NCBI GenBank assembly: GCA_030829675.1
Contig: JAURAE010000052.1
Coordinates: 1 to 9,207, forward strand
Length of the DNA: 9,207 bases
Direction: 5' to 3'
From: Schleiferiaceae bacterium
GTDB taxonomy: Bacteria; Bacteroidota; Bacteroidia; Flavobacteriales; Schleiferiaceae
Of the stretch, positions 5,489-9,207 are shown one piece after another. The notes beneath the pieces were generated by a model that was given only the letters and a program-made list of their open reading frames with translations, did not search any database and was not told the DNA's origin. The stretch's first letter is position 1. Every line of letters begins with the position of its first letter. A program made the translations under genes and the position numbers.

Positions 5489-6496
5489 ATGACGAAATCC
5501 TCTCAAATAACAATGCTTTTTTTTCTGCTTCTTTTCGCAGGCAGCGCCTCTGCATCTGTCATTACGACTGATACAGTAAGGGATGTTCGTTGGGAGTTTG
5601 AGGGAGAATCTGGTGCTTTTTCGCCGGCCGGTTGGGCGAGCGAGGAGGTCTTGGCCTTAACGCGCGTTCAAGCCGTGAGAATGGGCCTAAAAATCAATGA
5701 GTTTGTCGACGAACGCTTTGATCCGGTGAAGGGCAAGCGTGCAGCACTCGAATTTTACAATGAGCAGGCGACTGTGGCGGCACAGGAGATTTTCCAGTAC
5801 AAGGGCGGACATTTGTTGCTAGAGGATTTGGCCGATGAGGCGGGCGTGCCGTTGCGCACCATCGAGGCTGCAAATCCACATTTGCGCCGTGATATTTTGC
5901 CGGCAGGGGTGGCCCTGTACGGAACAAGCTTGGCGGCTGATGAGGCGAAATTGGCCGAACTCAGCGCTTCACAAGCGTCTTACCAAGAAGGTTTAGAGGC
6001 ACAATACGAACGCAGACGCAAGCAGGTGTTGTCGTTCATGCCGGATCCGAATACACACAAGTTGATTACCTACACCGTCCGCTCGGGGGATTACCTCGGG
6101 AAGATCAGCGCCAATACAGGTGCGAAGGTGGACGATATCAGAAAGTGGAACCGCATACGTGGCAATACCATTTACGCCGGGCAGAAGCTCAACGTATGGG
6201 TGCCGAAGAGTTCAGGCTACGAGCAACCTGCAGCGGCCGTGGCCGCGGCGCCAAAGGAAGAAGCGCCCAAGGCGGTGGCGGAAGTGGTGCCTACGGATGA
6301 GGCCTCGTACATTACCTATGAAGTAAAACCGGGAGATACCTTGTGGGGCATTGCCAACAAGTTCCCTGGAGTTAGCGCAGATAATATCAAGTCTTGGAAC
6401 AAGGTCGACGAGCTGATCAAGGCCGGCGAGAAGTTGCGCATCCAAACCCAAACCATATCGGATTATTCACCAGATAAATACCCTAGCACGCTGTAG
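5489..6496 (+). CDS. Secreted LysM peptidoglycan-binding protein with an MltD-like remnant
   Basis: No characterised gene is recognised. From the ATG the product has 335 residues. A signal peptide (1-22; hydrophobic core LFFLLLFAG, cleavage after ASA) comes first. Residues about 38-92 resemble lytic transglycosylase MltD: ESGAFSP, then GLKINEFVDERFDPVKGKRA. The GL(W)QFMP core normally lying between these, and the long helical domain after them, are missing. Residues 101-146 (LADEAGVPLRTIEAANPHLRRDIL) look like the degenerate LysM-like module of Bacteroidota MltD. A charged stretch (150-182) leads to LysM 1 (192-238, YTVRSGDYLGKISANTG), an Ala/Pro/Glu linker (243-272) and LysM 2 (275-318, YEVKPGDTLWGIANKF). 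I infer a periplasmic or outer-membrane-associated glycan-binding protein without transglycosylase activity. A GTG at 5447 is in frame but would bury the signal peptide behind 14 residues. The next gene starts three bases after its stop. Confidence 0.88.
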   Translation: MTKSSQITMLFFLLLFAGSASASVITTDTVRDVRWEFEGESGAFSPAGWASEEVLALTRVQAVRMGLKINEFVDERFDPVKGKRAALEFYNEQATVAAQEIFQYKGGHLLLEDLADEAGVPLRTIEAANPHLRRDILPAGVALYGTSLAADEAKLAELSASQASYQEGLEAQYERRRKQVLSFMPDPNTHKLITYTVRSGDYLGKISANTGAKVDDIRKWNRIRGNTIYAGQKLNVWVPKSSGYEQPAAAVAAAPKEEAPKAVAEVVPTDEASYITYEVKPGDTLWGIANKFPGVSADNIKSWNKVDELIKAGEKLRIQTQTISDYSPDKYPSTL

Positions 6497-6499
6497 GGT

Positions 6500-8008
6500 A
6501 TGCAGAAACCGGTTCACATTTTTCTTTTTCTCGTGGCATTGGGCTTGGTCATTACTGGGCTGAGTTTCCTGTCGCCAAAGGAAAAGGTCAAGGTGGGCGA
6601 ATTTGAATTGGGCTTTTACCAGCCTCAAGACCTGTTGGGCCCGTTGTGGAGCCCGGGTGAGGGGGTGCTCGAGGATACAGTGGCATGGGCCGTAGATTCT
6701 CTGGATTTAGATACCCTCCCGGCGGAAGTAGTGGAGGTCGTCAAGGAAATGCCTGTGCTGGATACCACGTTGCAGATGGGGCAGTGGGATGCTTTGGCGC
6801 CGTTTTTTGAAGCCTTGGCCAGCTTGGAGCGCGGTGAGCGCAATGCCGTTCGCATCATTCATTACGGAGATAGCCAGCTCGAAGGGGATCGCATTACCAT
6901 GCAGCTCAGAAATAGCTTGCAGAAGAACTATGGCGGACGTGGCTTTGGATACGTGGCACTGGAGCCTTTGGTGAAGCCGGCATCTTTGGATTTTGTGAAT
7001 GCCGAAGGATTTGTGAGGAAAACGGCCTTTGGTCGACGCGATACGGCCATCAAGGATATGGCCTACGGACATTTAGCATCGTTCACGATGTTGGCACCGA
7101 ACGCGACGGGAACAGGATATGCAGGACAGGTGACCTTTAGCAAGCGCAATTGGGGATATACCTTGGCGCGCGATTTTACTCGGGTTCGCTTGAGCTTGCG
7201 CACCACGGCCTTCGTCATTGCCCAAATCTATGTGGCAGATACCGTATTCTCCACGCGCGCCTTTCCTGAGTTTTACGAAGGAGCCTTGGCCCTTGATATT
7301 CCGGAGGATGGAGCGTTTACCCTGGCCCTACAATCTGATGAAAGTCCTAGAATTTTCGGCATCAGTTTCGAGAGTCCTACTGGGGTGCATGTGGACAATG
7401 TGGCCATGCGCGGTGCCTCGGGGATGGTCTTCAGTAAATTGGATGCGGACCAATTCAAATCGCACCTCGAACGCGAATCCTACGCTTTGATCATTCTGCA
7501 ATATGGCGGAAATGCTGTACCGTATTTGAAAGACGAAGCCCATGCCAAGCGTTTTGCGCGTTCGGCCGCCCGTCAGATCAATCACATCAAATCCCTCTAT
7601 CCAAATGCCGCCATCATCTACGTAGGTCCTTCGGATATGGCCCGTAAGAATGGCTTGAAAATGGAAAGCTATCCCCTCATTCAGGCCTTCAAGCAGGCCT
7701 TGCGTACAGAGGTGCTGGCGCGGGGAGCTGTGTACTGGGACCTTTATGATGTTATGGGCGGGGAAGGCTCTATGGTTCGTTGGGTAGATCAGGAGCCGGC
7801 ATTTGCCGTGAAGGATTATATCCACTTTACGCCAAAGGGCGCACAGTGGGTAGGCAATAAGTTAGCAGAGATGGTCGAACTGGCCCAGGAGAACTACCGT
7901 GAAGAAAAGCAGCGTTTGGCAGCGGAAGCCGAGCGACGAGAAGATTCTGTTCGTGCATATAATGCCGCGCCCGTTGATACGGCGGCACCAGATTCTATGG
8001 CCCCATGA
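6500..8008 (+). CDS. Membrane-anchored SGNH/GDSL hydrolase
   Basis: The product has 502 residues and belongs to the SGNH (GDSL-like) esterase/lipase superfamily, whose extracytoplasmic members often remove or transfer acetyl groups on glycans. One hydrophobic segment (6-24) with no lipobox cysteine suggests a signal anchor. An acidic, Pro/Leu-rich spacer (about 30-110) follows. Catalytic blocks are complete: IIHYGDSQLEGD (nucleophile S125), a block II-like glycine around AMRGASG (303-308), ILQYGGNAV (N338) and KDYIHFTPKG (D439, H442). The region between blocks I and II (about 130-300) is a large beta-rich insertion, perhaps carbohydrate-binding. The C-terminal tail (460-502) is a charged helix ending in an Ala/Pro/Asp segment. 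It is co-transcribed with the LysM gene (3-bp gap) and overlaps the next gene by ATGA. Substrate is unknown; an O-acyl group on peptidoglycan or an exopolysaccharide is the inference. Confidence 0.88.
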   Translation: MQKPVHIFLFLVALGLVITGLSFLSPKEKVKVGEFELGFYQPQDLLGPLWSPGEGVLEDTVAWAVDSLDLDTLPAEVVEVVKEMPVLDTTLQMGQWDALAPFFEALASLERGERNAVRIIHYGDSQLEGDRITMQLRNSLQKNYGGRGFGYVALEPLVKPASLDFVNAEGFVRKTAFGRRDTAIKDMAYGHLASFTMLAPNATGTGYAGQVTFSKRNWGYTLARDFTRVRLSLRTTAFVIAQIYVADTVFSTRAFPEFYEGALALDIPEDGAFTLALQSDESPRIFGISFESPTGVHVDNVAMRGASGMVFSKLDADQFKSHLERESYALIILQYGGNAVPYLKDEAHAKRFARSAARQINHIKSLYPNAAIIYVGPSDMARKNGLKMESYPLIQAFKQALRTEVLARGAVYWDLYDVMGGEGSMVRWVDQEPAFAVKDYIHFTPKGAQWVGNKLAEMVELAQENYREEKQRLAAEAERREDSVRAYNAAPVDTAAPDSMAP

Positions 8009-9207
8009 GAATATTCATCGCATTTGTAATGGTCCTCGCGGTGCTTCCTGTCCAAGCACAGGAAGAGATGGGCGGCATCGCGCTGAAGTACCCGTTTTTG
8101 GATACTAGCGCCAACCATTTGCAGTTTTTTGGCTCCGATAAGGGCATGGAGAAGTTCTACGAGAAACTCGACCGGGCGATTTTTGAGCAGGAGGGCAAGG
8201 TCAATGTAGTGCACATGGGTGGGTCGCATGTTCAGGGCGGAACCTTGAGTCACACGTTGCGCTCGCAGCTAGGAGAATTGGCCCCATCCCTAAATATCGA
8301 ACGCGGTTTTTTCTTCCCGCATCGCTTGGCGAATACCAATATGCCGGGCAATATCTATGTGAAGAAAATAGGGACCTGGGAAGGATGTCGAAATAGCATT
8401 CCACGCAATAATTGTCCGTGGGGTTTTAGCGGGATTGATGCCATCACCCGAGATGTAGAGGCAGGATTTGAACTGCAAAGTTTCCGCGAGGCGGGCAAGG
8501 CCTATGGGTTTACAGAGTTGCGTTTATTTGAGCACAGCTCCAGCAATACCATGGTGCCCGTTGGGGTGCCGGCGCCAGATTCGGTGGCAGTAGATTCGGT
8601 GGCCGGAGTGCGCCGATGGTTCTATAATGAGCTGCAAGATTCGGTCGCCGTTCGTTTTGAGGTGGTTGAGGGTGAAGATCCTCAGTATACCCTGCAAGGG
8701 GTGCAAATGGTGCGCGAAGAAGCGGGATTGGTCTACCATGCCCTTGGGGTCAATGGTGCCGCCACGAAGAGCTTCTTGCGCAGTGAAAACTTTGTGGAGC
8801 AGGGCAAATACGTTGGGGCGGATTTGGTCATTTTTGGGTTGGGCATCAACGATGCGTACAAGCCGGATAGTGAATGGCACCCGGAAGAGTATAAGATGCG
8901 TTACGATACGTTGGTGAATTGGTTCCGAGAAATCAATCCAGATTGCCAATTCATTTTCATGACCAACAACGACAGCTATTACAAACGCCGCACGCCAAAC
9001 GAGCACGCGTTGGACGTTCAAGAAGTGATGCAGCAGCTCAGTAAAGAACACGATGCCGCGTATTGGGACCTGTTCCAAGTCATGGGCGGGTTGAACAGCA
9101 TCGCTATTTGGGAAGAGAAAGGCTTGGCCAAATCTGATAAGATCCACTTTACCAACGCCGGGTATAGGCTCAATGCCACTTTGTTGTTCTGGGCCCTGTG
9201 GGAGGAT
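8005..9207 (+). CDS. Second secreted SGNH-type hydrolase, 3' end outside window
   Basis: The frame opens at the ATG overlapping the previous stop (ATGA) and stays open for 401 codons to the window edge. A signal peptide (MRIFIAFVMVLAVLPVQA, cleavage before QEE) is clear. SGNH blocks are visible: VVHMGGSHVQGG (S74, with Gly replacing the usual Asp of GDS), GVNGAA (G251, block II), VIFGLGIND (N282, block III) and SDKIHFTNAG (D378, H381, block V). The C-terminal third matches the preceding protein motif for motif (YWDLFQVMGG against YWDLYDVMGG; KIHFTNAG against YIHFTPKG), so the two are paralogues. A Ser/Val/Asp-rich insertion with short repeats lies at about 188-216. Two cysteines (C128, C137) lie close together between blocks I and II and could form a disulfide. 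It is probably near its end, since block V usually lies close to the C-terminus. Confidence 0.87.
   Translation, partial: MRIFIAFVMVLAVLPVQAQEEMGGIALKYPFLDTSANHLQFFGSDKGMEKFYEKLDRAIFEQEGKVNVVHMGGSHVQGGTLSHTLRSQLGELAPSLNIERGFFFPHRLANTNMPGNIYVKKIGTWEGCRNSIPRNNCPWGFSGIDAITRDVEAGFELQSFREAGKAYGFTELRLFEHSSSNTMVPVGVPAPDSVAVDSVAGVRRWFYNELQDSVAVRFEVVEGEDPQYTLQGVQMVREEAGLVYHALGVNGAATKSFLRSENFVEQGKYVGADLVIFGLGINDAYKPDSEWHPEEYKMRYDTLVNWFREINPDCQFIFMTNNDSYYKRRTPNEHALDVQEVMQQLSKEHDAAYWDLFQVMGGLNSIAIWEEKGLAKSDKIHFTNAGYRLNATLLFWALWED
8578..8603 (+). repeat. Short direct repeat inside the second SGNH gene
   Basis: GATTCGGTGGC occurs at 8578-8588 and 8593-8603 (period 15, in frame), and a diverged copy GATTCGGTCGCC starts at 8638. 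Each encodes Asp-Ser-Val-Ala. They sit in a probable flexible insertion between catalytic blocks, consistent with slippage-driven growth of a linker. Confidence 0.55.

Noticed and set aside
7328..7825. 165-codon open frame on the minus strand
   Set aside because: It is antisense to the block II to block V region of the first SGNH gene and has no domain or start context of its own.
8524..9147. 207-codon open frame on the minus strand
   Set aside because: It is antisense to the second SGNH gene, whose signal peptide and SGNH blocks are clear; the long opposite frame is a by-product of codon use.

Overview
The window reads as chromosomal DNA from a member of the Bacteroidota, most likely Flavobacteriales-like. 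The support is: the order rpmB, rpmG, a 48-residue DUF4295-type protein, ftsY, rimO; an L33 of the cysteine-poor flavobacterial type; promoter cores of the Bacteroidota form TAnnTTTG; start codons mostly without a properly spaced Shine-Dalgarno sequence; and envelope proteins (an outer-membrane barrel end, an MltD-like LysM protein, paired SGNH hydrolases) typical of that phylum. I cannot name the genus.

Layout. Positions 2-193 hold the C-terminal end of an outer-membrane beta-barrel protein, closed by a good rho-independent terminator (217-252). A nucleoside phosphorylase lies on the minus strand (257-1102). It is divergent from cinA (1138-2382), and the 35-bp gap carries two opposed promoter-like cores whose predicted transcripts would cross. 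A promoter with both elements (2387-2417) then drives a ribosomal-protein unit, rpmB, rpmG and the DUF4295 gene (2455-3033), which ends in a strong terminator (3059-3083). Next come ftsY (3103-4056) and rimO (4060-5373), 3 bp apart. The last third is a tightly packed envelope operon: a secreted LysM protein (5489-6496), a membrane-anchored SGNH/GDSL hydrolase (6500-8008), and a second secreted SGNH-type protein (8005 to the window edge, incomplete) that overlaps the previous stop by ATGA.

How the genes fit together. The left part handles nucleotide salvage (nucleoside phosphorolysis; CinA for pyridine-nucleotide recycling). The middle part is protein synthesis and targeting (50S proteins, the SRP receptor, methylthiolation of ribosomal protein S12). 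The right part acts outside the inner membrane. Its LysM protein looks like a lytic transglycosylase of the MltD family that has lost its catalytic core but kept its peptidoglycan-binding modules. It is translationally close-coupled to two related SGNH hydrolases, one with a normal GDS nucleophile motif and one with GGS. I read this as a candidate cell-wall or exopolysaccharide acyl-modification module. It is the part most worth following up. No RNA genes, CRISPR arrays, insertion sequences or prophage genes were seen, and no gene-free stretch exceeds about 75 bases.
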